Of a stretch of 64,000 bases of DNA, positions 22,616 through 33,613 are shown in pieces. The notes beneath the pieces are model-generated. The model was not told the DNA's origin, ran no database searches, and worked only from the letters and a program-made list of their open reading frames with translations. The DNA lies in assembly GCF_009727055.1 (NCBI RefSeq), contig NC_052349.1:38775128-38839127 (forward strand), read 5' to 3'. Source of the DNA: Benincasa hispida. Its lineage: Eukaryota > Streptophyta > Magnoliopsida > Cucurbitales > Cucurbitaceae. Each line of letters starts with the position of its first letter. Position 1 is the stretch's first letter. The position numbers and the translations under genes are program-made.

Positions 22616-25600
22616 TCAAGAGATAGAAGATGGAGTCAACATGAGTCTTAAGCAAACCACTTTGACTTCTCCTTCATAAAAAATGTTAAGGCGGTGCCTG
22701 TTCACTTTGAACTCCTTCCCCATCTCTAGACTCCTAATCTCCACTGCACCACAAGGAAACAAGTTAACAACCTCAAAGGGACCAAGCCATTTAGATTTTA
22801 GTTTACTGGGCATAAGTGATAGCCTTGGAATGTAGAGGAACACTTTATGTCCAACTCAAAATTCCTTCCTCAAGAGACCCTTATCATGTAAAATTCCTTC
22901 CTCAAGAGACCCTTATCATGTATTGATTTTGACTTTTCCTTGTACATTATTGAGTTCTCATAGGCTTCCAAATGTAGTTCCTCCAATTCATGTAGTTCCA
23001 ATAATCTCTCCTCACCAGCTTGGGCTAAGTTCATATTACATTGCTTAACAACCCAATTTGCTCTATGTTCAATTTTGATCGGTAGATGACACGCCTTCCC
23101 ATAGACAAGCTTAAAGGGAGTTGTTCCAATAGGAGTTTTAAATGCAGTTCGGTAGGCCCAAAGAGCATCGTCAAGGTGCGTGCTCCAATCTTTTCTGGAT
23201 GGATTGACAGTCTTTTCTAGTATACTTTTGACCACACGATTAGAGATTTCAACTTGTCCATTGTTTGAGGGTGGTACGGAGTGGAAACTCGATGATGAAC
23301 TTCATACTTCCTCGTGAGTGCCTCGATGGTTCGATTGCAAAAATGAGTACCTTGATCACTAATTATAGCTCGAGGTATGCCAAACCTAGAAAAGATGTAG
23401 CTCTTAAGAAACCTGAAACCACAGTAGCATTGTTAGTCCTAGTGGAGATTGCCACGACCCACTTCGAGACATAATCAGCTGCTAAAAGAATATATAGGAA
23501 GCCATATGAAGAAGGAAAGGGGCCCATGAAATCCATACCCCACACAAATAAATTTCACACACTAAGATAGAATTTAATGATATATCATTTCTTCTAGATA
23601 AGGATCCTGATCTCTAACACCTCTGCAAAATAGTTCGCAAACAGAGAATTCCAAATTAACCCACTATAAAAAACTTTTCTAGTAGTTCTCCTAGGACTAA
23701 AATGCCCACCATAGGCCATCTCATGACAAAATGCAAGCATAGACTCAAACTTCTCATCTGGGACACACCTTCTAATGATTTTGTCATAACAAATCTTCCA
23801 AAGGTATAATGGATCCAAACAAAATACTTTGAATCACTCCTTAATTCTGCCTTCATAGAATTAGGCATCACATAAGGGAACTTACCAGTAACTAGAAAAT
23901 TTACCATGTCAGTATACCATGGAGTGGGTGTGGCAATCTAGAATAAGAACTCATCTAGAAAATCCTCTCGTACAGGCACAGGGTCCTCTTCTTGTATAAT
24001 CCTGCTCAAATGGTCAGTTACCAAGTTTTCTGCTTCCTTCATTTCCTTAGTCAAATTGAATTCCTAAAAGAGCAGCATCCAGGTACCTGAGAGCAGAGTG
24101 ATCAGTAAAGATAGTAATAGGAAAACCAAGAATGTAAGAATGGAATTTATCTAAAGCAAAGACAATAAGCAAAAATTCTTTCTCAGTCGTGGTGTAGTTA
24201 ACCTGTGTAGGATTTAGGGTCCTTGATGCAAAACATATGACGTGACTCTTCTTATCGACCCTTTGTCCTAGTACCGCTCCCACTCCTAGATTGCTAGCAA
24301 CACATATGATTTCAAATGGTACATCCGATCTCGGAGGTTACAAAATCAGTGTGGTGATCAGCTTCTCCTTTAAAGTGTCAAAGGCCTCCTGACACTTCTT
24401 GTCAAAATCAAATGGGATCCTTTTGAAGCAATGTTGAAAGTGGTAGTGCCAACTTCGAAAAGTCCTTGATAAAATTCCTGTAGAAACCTGCGCTACCAAG
24501 AAAAGAATGAATCTCCCTAACATAGGTAGGATAGGGGAGTTAACAATAATATCTACCTTTGTCTACCTAAATTCCTTTTTCAAAAACTAGATGTCCTAGA
24601 ACAATCCCATGACAAGCCATAAAATGACATTTTCATAATTCAAAACAAGGTTAGCTTCAATGGATCGTCTCAATACTAAGCTAAGATTATGCAAAAATCC
24701 TCAAAAGACTCACCATAAACCGTAAAATCATCCATAAACACCTCTATGCATTTTTTTATAAAATTAGAAAATATACTCATCATACACCTTTGGAATGTAC
24801 CTGGGGTATTGCAAAGCCCAAATGGCATCCTCCTAAAGACATACGTACCATAAGTGCAAGTGAAAGTGGTCTTTTCCTGGTCTTCTTGGGCAATGGGGAT
24901 TTGGTAGAATCCAAAGAAGCCATCAAGAAAATAGAAAAATGGTTTTCCGGCGAGCCATTCCACCATTTAATCCAGGAAAGGTATAGGGAAATGATCTTTG
25001 TTTGTTACCTCATTGAGCTTTCGAAAATCGATGCACATTCTCCAACAATTTTGTACCCACATTGGCACCATCTCACCCTTATCGTTCTCCACAATTTTCA
25101 TGCCGGTCTTTTTGGGGACAACATGGATAGGACTTACCCATTTGCTACCAAGAACTAGGTAAATGATTCCGACTTCATTAACCTTGATAATTTCTTTGAG
25201 AACGACATTTTTCTAGTTGGGGTTGAACCTTCTGAGGTGTTGAACTGTGGGCTTGGCTCCTTCCTCTAGAGTAATCCAATACATGCAAAGCGAAGGGCTT
25301 ACTCCCTTGAGATCATCTAGAGTCCACCCAACAGCCTCATTGTAAGTTTTCAAAGTTTCAATTAAGGATTCCTTTTGGGCAGGCATCAACTCCCTGGAGA
25401 TTATGACTGGAAGGGTGTTTCCTTCTCCCAGGTACATATATTTTAGATGGATAGGGAAAGCCTTCAGCTCAATCGTTTGTACCTACAAATCAAGAATATT
25501 GAAGTCAGGAGAAGGTTCTTCTAATTTGCTAACATTAACAACAGGAAAAGATAAATCATGTGAATCAGACGAATCCAAATCAATGCAGGGGGCAACCAAA

Positions 25601-25646
25601 ATGCTAGAATTATTATTATCATCATGCAACCTAATCTCATCAATAA
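22616..25646 (-). pseudogene. G3 pol, RT to integrase part
   Basis: RT: VGWTLDDLKGVSPSLCMYWI (25437-25213), then YFLDGFFGFYQIP, RRMPFGLCN and the active site VFMDDFTVYG (24966-24676). RNase H (24283-24047): GAVLGQRVDK, TTEKEF and FTDHSALRYL, after which about a dozen codons are missing and the frame goes straight to DAALLGIQFD. Integrase: zinc HEMAYGGH (23818-23594), core words WGMDFMGPF (23545) and [20 protein letters not shown] (23235-22870), and C-terminus WLGPFEVVNLFPCGAVEI (22843-22616). A perfect 32-bp tandem duplication (22858-22921) disrupts the integrase tail. The protease and gag part of the same element lies at 38922-41106, beyond the nested insertions. Confidence 0.9.
22858..22921. 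repeat. 32-bp perfect tandem duplication in G3 integrase
   Basis: 22858-22889 and 22890-22921 are identical by eye. The unit begins AAAATTCCTTCCTCAAGAGA. The length is not a multiple of three, so it shifts the integrase frame. Confidence 0.9.
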
Positions 25647-25651
25647 CATCA

Positions 25652-27337
25652 TGTTAGATTGAGGAATCAAGAAACGGAAGTAAAATAGGATCATTAAGCA
25701 TTCTAATTCATTAATTTTGGCTTTAAACTAAGCATGCTCATAAACTAAAAACAGAGTTTCAACACTAACCTTTAAAGTACCTTTGATTCACGATCTTCAG
25801 CTGCAATCTCCTTGATTTCTGCTCATGAATCGCCACAAGGACTTCCCTACTATCCTCTTGGTGCCTTGGATTGAGTTGTGGGTCTCAAAATAAGTTTGGA
25901 TTAAGGGAATAAGTAGAGGAGGACAGGTTTATCGGTAGGTTGAAGAACAATAATTCAAACACTATTTCTCAACAAAATTTCAATTGATTCCTCTTTCCTT
26001 CCACTCAAAATTCCAACTTTATATTTCATGACTTTAATGAAACTAACAACCATGCATGAATCATAACTTATGCTTGAATTAATTGAGTTCAAGAAGAATG
26101 GAAAGTGAGTGAGCTACTGAAAATGAAACTGGAAAAAACCATTTTTCCGTTTCCAATTTTCTTGTTTTAAATTGATTTAAAAAAAATAACATTTGAATTA
26201 AAACATGAGATTTTATTAATTTTACAAAACTAATTCAATAATTAATTTTCTAATAAAATTAATTAATTAATTAAACAATTTAATTAGTCTTATTAATTTA
26301 ATATCAAATATTAAATTAATTTCTCACCAATTCCATTACCATGAATTTAATATTTAAATCATATTTAAATATTAATGATCCTCTAATTTCGATATTAAAC
26401 GTGTAATTATGTCACATATAATCTTAATTCTAGTTTGAACGTTTCAAATGAACTTATCACGCTACTCTAAGGCTAATCCGTTTGTGAGCTAGTAGGGTGA
26501 CTTAGTGGACATACAGATCATGGGCTCCAACGATCCGAGATTAATTGGCTAAACTCTTTACATCGAATTAACCCCCATTCGTTAACTATTAGGTCACTCC
26601 ACTAATGCACGTGGTTACACTTCTCTCACTGTAGATATATTGTGTCCACTCGATATAACCATGATTAGTAAATTAACCTTTCACAGGTTTTTCATAATAA
26701 CGGTTGGGTCAAAAGGCTGTTTTACCCCCGAGATTACCTCTTGTTTCTTAAGTCTCACTGATCCTCTAATGAACAATTGGTTTGTGATCCAATCATCAAA
26801 CCAAGCCCCTCTCGGGCTAATGAGAGGGTGAGGCCCCATGTTCAAGACTCGGAGTCAACACTTAAGGGAACAACCTCTCTACTATCCTTGAAAGCGGGTA
26901 GAAGTGAATTCCATCTTGCACCCTATGTCCCTAACTATCTACTTGGTCTTGCCTCTGAAATGGGAACTTTATTAAGCCGGCGTTGTTGAGCAAACCCTCA
27001 CCTATGCAAATCTACGGATAATCCTGAATAAACAGGAGTTCATAGTTAGCTCAGGATTCAGGTTAAGTTACCTAGGTCATCGTTGTGAAATAGTCAGTTT
27101 TTAAACAGTAACATTATAAAGTAAGTGTAACTTATTTCTTAGTCCGATCTTATGAAAACTCATTGCGTTGAATGCCCTCACTCCTCATGTCAATACATGA
27201 ACGAATCAGGATTACTTTTTTTGCAGCATTTTACAACAATCTGTAACAACTACAAAGTGGGTCGCATTTAATAGTGTTATCAGAATAAGGTACCCAACAT
27301 TATTCATATACTATAGATAATTTTAACTATTTACTTG
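25652..27337 (-). repeat. Antisense copia solo LTR, main part
   Basis: Read on the minus strand it ends CTCAATCTAACA at 25652. It matches the LTR of copia element CA (29690-30230 and 36862-38396) along its length, including words around TGACCCAGCCGTTATTACG. The other end of the same LTR is at 38723-38916, starting TGTTGTTGTATGTC on the minus strand. Together they make about 1.88 kb with no internal domain, flanked by CATCA at 25647-25651 and 38917-38921. That is a solo LTR left by recombination, inserted into G3. Confidence 0.85.
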
Positions 27338-29532
27338 TATAAAACCTGCATCTTACTTCCTCCTTTTTAATTATGTTTATTGTTTAAGTTAAGAAAATGT
27401 TGGGTTAAATATTTAAGTTAGATTGGATTTGTGCTTTTTGAGGTAAAGGATGAGTTTGAAGAAGAAAATGTTTAAGTATGGAAACTTAGCTCTTAGTTAG
27501 TTATTAATTTAGCTTTATAAAGAGAATTTCTGGTTAAATGTTGATCGTGTTGAAGGGTGTTTGAGCATCAAATGAGTATAAGGCAAGCATCGAGTAAATG
27601 CTGTCGAGCTTCGAGTATAAGTAATTGAGTAAGGGTCAAGCATCAAGTAAATGTTTTCAAGTGTCGAGTATGAGTGATCGAGGAAGGGGTTGAGCGTCGA
27701 GGGTAAGTGAGGAAGGGTCTCGCGTCGAGTACGAGCGATCAAGTAGGGAGCATGCATCGAACGAGCTCCCAGCACCAAGTTTTCTCATCGAGTATCGGGT
27801 CCTTCCATCGAGTATTTAATAAAGAGTCATAGAATTTTCCATCGAGTAAGGACCTTCCTCCATTGAGTTTTCCATTGAGGATTGAGTTGCTCGAAACACT
27901 TAGTTTTAAACTTCTCTTTTAGATACCCGGAAAAATGGCTTAATCTCGGCCCTTAATCTCCACTAGTGGGTGAGGTGGCTTAAGGAGATTTCATGCAAAT
28001 AGTTGGACAGTAGTATCAAAAGGAAGAGAACTTCGAGGGCTCGTTTTGGACAATTTACTTGAGCAAATCAGACAAACTTGGTACCATTGGAAAGCTCTGA
28101 GTCTGGTTTCTGAAAATGAGCCTTTAGAAAGGAGTTCTCACTAGAAAGAGGGCTGGAGAAGGAAGGAAGGGTCAAAGGATCATTTTTGGGTGTTTTCGGG
28201 CACTCGACGAAGAAACATAGATCTAGACCGAACCACTTGGATTTTCAAGGCGAAACTTTAAGGTATTTTCGTGAACACCATTTCAAGTAAGTTTATAGAT
28301 GGAACCACGGCAAAAAAAAAGGCCTATTTTTCGAGTTACATATTTTGGAAATTAAACCTAAAACCTTTGCTCAAGCAGGGAGTTGCGGTTAGGGCTATTG
28401 GGAAAGATTTGAAGGCCCAGGTTAGACCACGAAGAGTTTCTCGCTAAAACTTTGAGGTAACATTATTAACAAAATTCTGAACATGTTTGGAGAAGGAACC
28501 TTCTTAAAATGATTCTAGGTTTCAAGTTATTTACGTTAGAAGTTGAATATGGAAATATTGGACGAATAGGCAACCCCTTGCTAAGTATGAGCTTGGTTAA
28601 AAGAGTAGTCTCAAAAGGGAGGCCAAAATAGCAGCTAAACTCTTATTCTTTTATGTGTAGAAGCTACGTCCATTGAGGAGACCTACAAATCTTAGGAAAA
28701 ACCAAACACAAAGATCTGTGAGTGACTAAATGTTTTCAAATATGTTCACGAAAAGGAACATGCGTTCCAAATGAATTTAATGCTAACGTTCATGGGTTTT
28801 CCAAGAAACTAAAGTTTATACTTATGTTTTAAAGAGTTCATGGCATTTCCTAAGCTTATGTTTTAAAGAGTTCATGGCATTTCCTAAGCATGACTTTTCA
28901 AGTTATTTAAATGAGTTTTACTAATCCTAACTTATGTTAAGAATGTATGAAAGAGAATTGCAACTACATGTTTATAATTATTAAGTATGCATGTTGAATG
29001 GTAATAATGCTCTTAAGGCGAAAGCTAATTAAGTGCTATGCTTAAAGCTTATGATGCTCGAATGGTGTTTCTAATATACTGGGTACTGAAGGTATAGAAG
29101 GTATCAAGGAAGTACCTCAGATGTTGACGGTAGTTAGTATACTCTACGTGCACGTAGGTAGTTCTTCATGAGAGGCCGAAGTATGGGTCTTCTGGCTACA
29201 GTATTTATAATGGGATTAAAATATGGGTCTCATGGCCATGAATGGACATTGGGAGCTTGAGCTATGAATGCTCGTTCTCAACTAAGGTTTGATAGTATGG
29301 TTGATTATAATGCTATGATTTATGTATGATACTATGCAAGTTGCTTGAGATTATTTTCCAGCATGTTTATTTATTTACATTAATGCATATAAAAGGCTTG
29401 AGAAGACATGTATTTCAATGAGTCACTCATTGGGCAACCAGCTCACAGTTTTCAAATGTTTTCCTATTTCCCAGGTAACGATCAGTTACCTCGCGGTTGA
29501 AACAATTGCAGCTTACCACCCAAAGTTTGGTG
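27338..29532 (-). repeat. Gypsy-like solo LTR, main part
   Basis: On the minus strand the insert starts TGTCACACACCCCTCCCG at 38722 and ends TTTTATA at 27338. It is flanked by ACTTG at 27333-27337 and 38723-38727, and interrupts the antisense copia LTR at a point where the two halves continue each other. The total is about 2.5 kb and I saw no coding frame, primer site or polypurine tract, so I read it as a solo LTR. The TGTCACACCCC-type start and the length suggest a Ty3/gypsy chromovirus, but this is inference. The terminal CA is TA, a probable mutation. ATCGAGTA-like words are dense at 27540-27900. Confidence 0.65.
28821..28888. repeat. 34-bp perfect tandem duplication
   Basis: 28821-28854 and 28855-28888 are identical by eye, starting CTTATGTTTTAAAGAGTTCA. 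It lies inside the gypsy-like solo LTR. Confidence 0.9.
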
Positions 29533-30231
29533 TGTTGGGTTTTATCTCTTAAAAACTCACAGGTTGTAAAATGATAAACATTTTCTATAATCAATATATT
29601 TATTATTTATTTTATAAATTGTATGAAAGTCTAAATCCAATAAACTAAGACCCATGACTATTGTATGAGTACTTGAACTTTATGTGGAGACATAAGAGTG
29701 GATCATGTTCGAGTAAATAGTAAAAATGATCTATGGTAATGGAATAAGGTTGGGTATCTTATTATGGTAACACCATTGGATGTGGCCTACTCTGTAGTTG
29801 TTACAAAGAGTTGTAAAGTGCTATATACAATGTGATTCTAATTCGTACATGTTATGACATGAGGAGTGGAGGCATCCTATGCAATGAGTTTGCATAAGAT
29901 CAGGACCAAGAAATACGTCACTCTTACTTTATAATGTTGATTACTGTTTAAGACTGACTATTTCACCTAGATGACCTAGGTAACTCGATCTTAATCCTGA
30001 GCTAACTATGAACTTCTATCTATTCGAGATTGCCCTTAAATTTGCATAAGTGAGGGTTGGCTCAACAACGCCAGCTCAATAAGACTCCCATTTCAGGGGT
30101 AAGACCAGATAAATAGTTGGGGACATAGGGTGCAAGACGAAGTTTACGCCTACCCGATTTAGGGATAGGAGAAAGGTTGTTCTCTCAAGTACTGAATCCA
30201 GGTCATGAACATAGGGCCCCACCCTCTCACT
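29533..30231 (+). repeat. 5' LTR of CA, first part
   Basis: Starts TGTTGGGTTTTATCTC. From about 29918 it matches the 3' LTR copy at 36875 onward. It is interrupted after CTCTCACT at 30231 by another LTR and continues at 32436. Confidence 0.85.
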
Positions 30232-32435
30232 TGTTGGGGTTTGTACCCTAAAGTCTCGTGTCTAATAGTTTGTAAACAACTTTGTACGAACACTTGTGAT
30301 GTATAATATAAATGATATTTACTTCACTACTTGACTTTGCACATTTAGATGTTTTTCATTTTACCAAAAACCAAGAAACTTAAAATCTCTAGTTATCTGT
30401 ATATAACTTAAGCATGTATGTGGTGACATAAAAGTGGATCATGTCTTGAGTGATAACCAAAATGGTCTGTAGTATATGGATATAGGCTGTCTCTTATACA
30501 CATCTAGATGTGTATAAGAGACAGGTTTAGGACATTCTCAACATGTGGTGACATACAAGTGGATCATGTCTTAAGTGATAACCAAAATGGTCTGTAGTAT
30601 ATGGATATAGGAGGGAAACCTTATCCTTGTAACGCTACGGATGCGGCCCGCTTTGTAGAATGGTCACAAGTGTTGTGACTTGTCACAGATGATCTGATCC
30701 TGATCATTCGTGTAGGGGACATGCGAGCGGGGGCATCTTATACAAAGAGTTTGTATAAGACCTGACCACGAAGTGTAAACGTCTCGTTATATAACACCGT
30801 TTATAACTGAGACTTCACTTCATTAGGATGACCATAAGTAACATGACCTCAATCCTGAGTGAGTTGGGAACTCTTGCCATTGAGGGCGGTCCTTTGATTT
30901 GCATAGGTGCAAGTGGCCAGAATGCAGACTTAAACCTACTATTTTAGAGATTCGTCTTGTTTGGGAGTTGGGAATTCAGCTACACAAGATGGAATTCACT
31001 CCTTTCTCGAGGTAAGGACAAGTAGATAGATAACTCCCATAAGGGCTGATTCAAAGGCTTGAACGATGTGGCGCCACACATCTTCTCATGGCCCAAGAGG
31101 TGTTTACAAATAGTAGGATTATGTTGTATTGTTCATTAGAAGGATTAGTGGTACTTAAGAAGGAAGACGTAATGACAGGGGCAAAACGGTAAATTGGTCT
31201 GCTGTAATTACAACCATCTGTGTAGGGTCATCGTACTGATGATTGGTTATATCCAATAGACATAGAAATATATCTATGGCAAGAAGAGTTCAATTGTCGG
31301 TCTTTAATGAAATGCCTGGCAGTTAATAGATGATGGATATCGTGACTAAAGAGTTTAGTCAATTATTCACGTACCGTTGGAGCTTCGAGCCATAGGTCCA
31401 TAAGGTCCCCTTGGTAGCTTGGATACAAGTTGAAAGTCCGTTTTTGGGTCAATTTGAAATATTCAAATTGACAAGAGGGAGTTTGATTATATATGAGATA
31501 ATTGAACGAGTTAATTAAATATGATATTATTAACTTTATGTATGAGATACATTAATTTGGAGAGGATATAAATATGATTTATATCTAGTAGAGGAAAAAA
31601 ATATCATAATTAATATTTGATATTAATTTATAAATTATGAATGTGATAAGATCACATTAATTGAACGGTTATAAAGGAAATTGGAAGACGCCTCTTCATT
31701 TAAAATAACGGATGAGTGCATTATAAATAGCAGACGGTATGTTGATCTCTGTGTGCGCGGGTATTGTGAAAAAGATAGTATCATCATTTAGAAAATCAGT
31801 GCCTATACGATAGGGACTGCACGATCGCTTACATATACGATATTGTTAAGCGATCACATACCAATTACACCGTCGCGCGCTATTATGTAAACGATCTTTA
31901 CCTTTTTAATAAGCGATCATTTAGCTCTCGGTATTTACTAAACGATCATATAGACGATCGCTTAGTTTTTCCTACGCGATCGTTTTGGACGATCGTTCAC
32001 CCTTTTCCTACACGATCGTATAGATGACCGTTTACCCTTTTCCTACACGATCGTACACTTTACCTAAACGATCAAGCATATTGTCTATGAAATAGATGAC
32101 CACATCTCCCACTTGCTTGATCATTGTGTACGGTCGCTCTTCTTTCTCCCCTCTACTAAATCCGAACAAAGCCCACACTTTGGATTCTCACTCCAAGAAT
32201 ACTGAGGGTTCTAAGTGGTGTTGTCTTCTCCATTTTCTTCTGTCCGAGTGGTGACTGTTCGAGGTAGATGGTTGGGATTCAGACTCATTGTGAAGAAGAA
32301 GTCTTCATCTGGTATGATTTCTTGATCCCTTTTGTATTATGAAAGTATGTTTGAATGTATATGCGGTAATTCTGTCACAATCAATTGGAAAGATCCGCTT
32401 CCGCTTGTAGGTACTCTTGAATAAGAGTTCCTTCA
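30232..32435 (+). repeat. Copia solo LTR (family of the C1 LTR) inside the CA 5' LTR
   Basis: It starts TGTTGGGGTTTGTACCC and ends GAGTTCCTTCA. The uninterrupted CA LTR at 37165-37200 reads straight across the insertion point, and CACT is found on both sides (30228-30231 and 32436-32439), a 4-bp remnant of what is usually a 5-bp duplication. It shares sequence with the C1 3' LTR (824-1381, 10925-12111). No internal domain is present. A run of ACGATCG-type words lies at 31800-32085. It also contains the artefact at 30487-30524 with duplicated flanks, so the true length is somewhat shorter than 2.2 kb. Confidence 0.8.
30487..30524. other. Tn5 mosaic-end junction (library linker artefact)
   Basis: CTGTCTCTTATACACATCT is followed directly by its exact reverse complement AGATGTGTATAAGAGACAG. 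This is the hyperactive Tn5 mosaic end twice, back to back, which is the circularisation junction of Nextera mate-pair libraries. About 70 bp on its left (from about 30413) recur on its right (to about 30611). It is not plant DNA. Confidence 0.97.
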
Positions 32436-32725
32436 CACTGTGTTGAGAGAGTTTGGTTTAGTGATTGGATAAAAGACCTGTTCATTAGAGGATCAGTAGA
32501 GACTTGAGGAATAAGATGTAATCTTGGGTGTAAAACAGATATTTGACCCAGCCGTTATTACGGATAACCTGTGAAGGGTCGACTTGCTGATCATGGTTAA
32601 ATCATGTGAATATAATATATCTACAATGAGGGGAGTGCAACTATGGGCTTTAGTGGAGTGACCCATTAGTTAATGAATGAGGATTAATATGGTCTAATGA
32701 GTTTAGTCAATTAATCTCGGATCGT
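32436..32725 (+). repeat. 5' LTR of CA, second part
   Basis: It resumes the LTR interrupted at 30231 and matches 37178-37470 of the 3' LTR. The match ends at GGATCG near 32725; the remaining LTR and the primer site are missing. Confidence 0.8.
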
Positions 32726-33613
32726 TTTGCTAGATAACTTCTATACCCAAGTATAAATATACCCAAAATAGAACACTTTAGTGGAAATTTAATAACTTCT
32801 ATATGATAGAGTTATTAGAAAACTTCAGTGGGAGATTAATAACATATATGATACTTTATTTTTAGCTCTCACGTCTCTAAGAGTTCACAATCCAGATTTA
32901 AGTGGTACTTCATGTCACCCTGGGAGTGACCTCCCTTTGGAAAGTATTTTTTTTAGTTTAAATCTAGATTTCGTGAATAAGAGGAAGTTGTTCAAACATA
33001 AATCAATTATACGATAAATAGATTTCAACTGCTATGTCTCCACATAGTTTACACCGTGAGATTCATATGATGCTGAGTGACCTCCCTTCGAAGAGTGTTT
33101 TGTATGAGTCAATATCAAGGTAAACAAAGGAAGTAGTTCATAGTAAGTAGGTGAAAGATATGTGTCAATAAATCCTACGATCTCCTCCATTAGTCTAAAC
33201 TGTGAGATTCCTATGTTGCGCCTGCTTGTTAGCTTTAAGCGGCCCTTTGCTAGTTGTTTAGCGACGGCTATCCCTACGGAGGGTTGTAACATAGGATTCA
33301 TAACAACCTAGGCTTCAGTAAAATGAATAGGGTTTTATAGTTCCGTCTTGGATATTGTCTTCTATTTCGGAGGCAAGTTCACACCGTTCTATAAGATCTG
33401 AAAATGGTGGGTCACACTTACAAGAATTACTAAGTTGTTAGTGAAGACCTTGACCAAAAATGATAACTAAACGACTATTGGAATAAGAGTTATTTCGGAG
33501 ACAATAGGAATAAGAGTTATTCTGGGGATACTGTTTGGTCAAAATTGTTTGCTCCAGTGAAGGAGTATCTGACTACCCCATGGTAGCACATATTCTGACT
33601 CACTAAAGTATCG
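32726..33613 (+). other. Degenerate 5' internal region of CA
   Basis: No reading frame is supported. It contains partly repeated units: GAGTGACCTCCCTT at about 32925 and 33076, GTGAGATTC at 33056 and 33203, and GGAATAAGAGTTATT at about 33480 and 33507. It presumably represents 5' leader and lost gag. Confidence 0.5.

Noticed and set aside
30487..30524. Perfect 19-bp palindrome as a possible terminator, hairpin or IS end
   Set aside because: Sequence equals the Tn5 mosaic end in library-linker configuration; an artefact explains it fully.
31800..32085. Regularly spaced palindromes as a CRISPR-like array
   Set aside because: Words are short, spacing is irregular, repeats are imperfect, and the site is a plant LTR.
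33032..33301. 89-codon minus-strand frame
   Set aside because: Falls in the degenerate 5' region of copia CA; no domain and no support.
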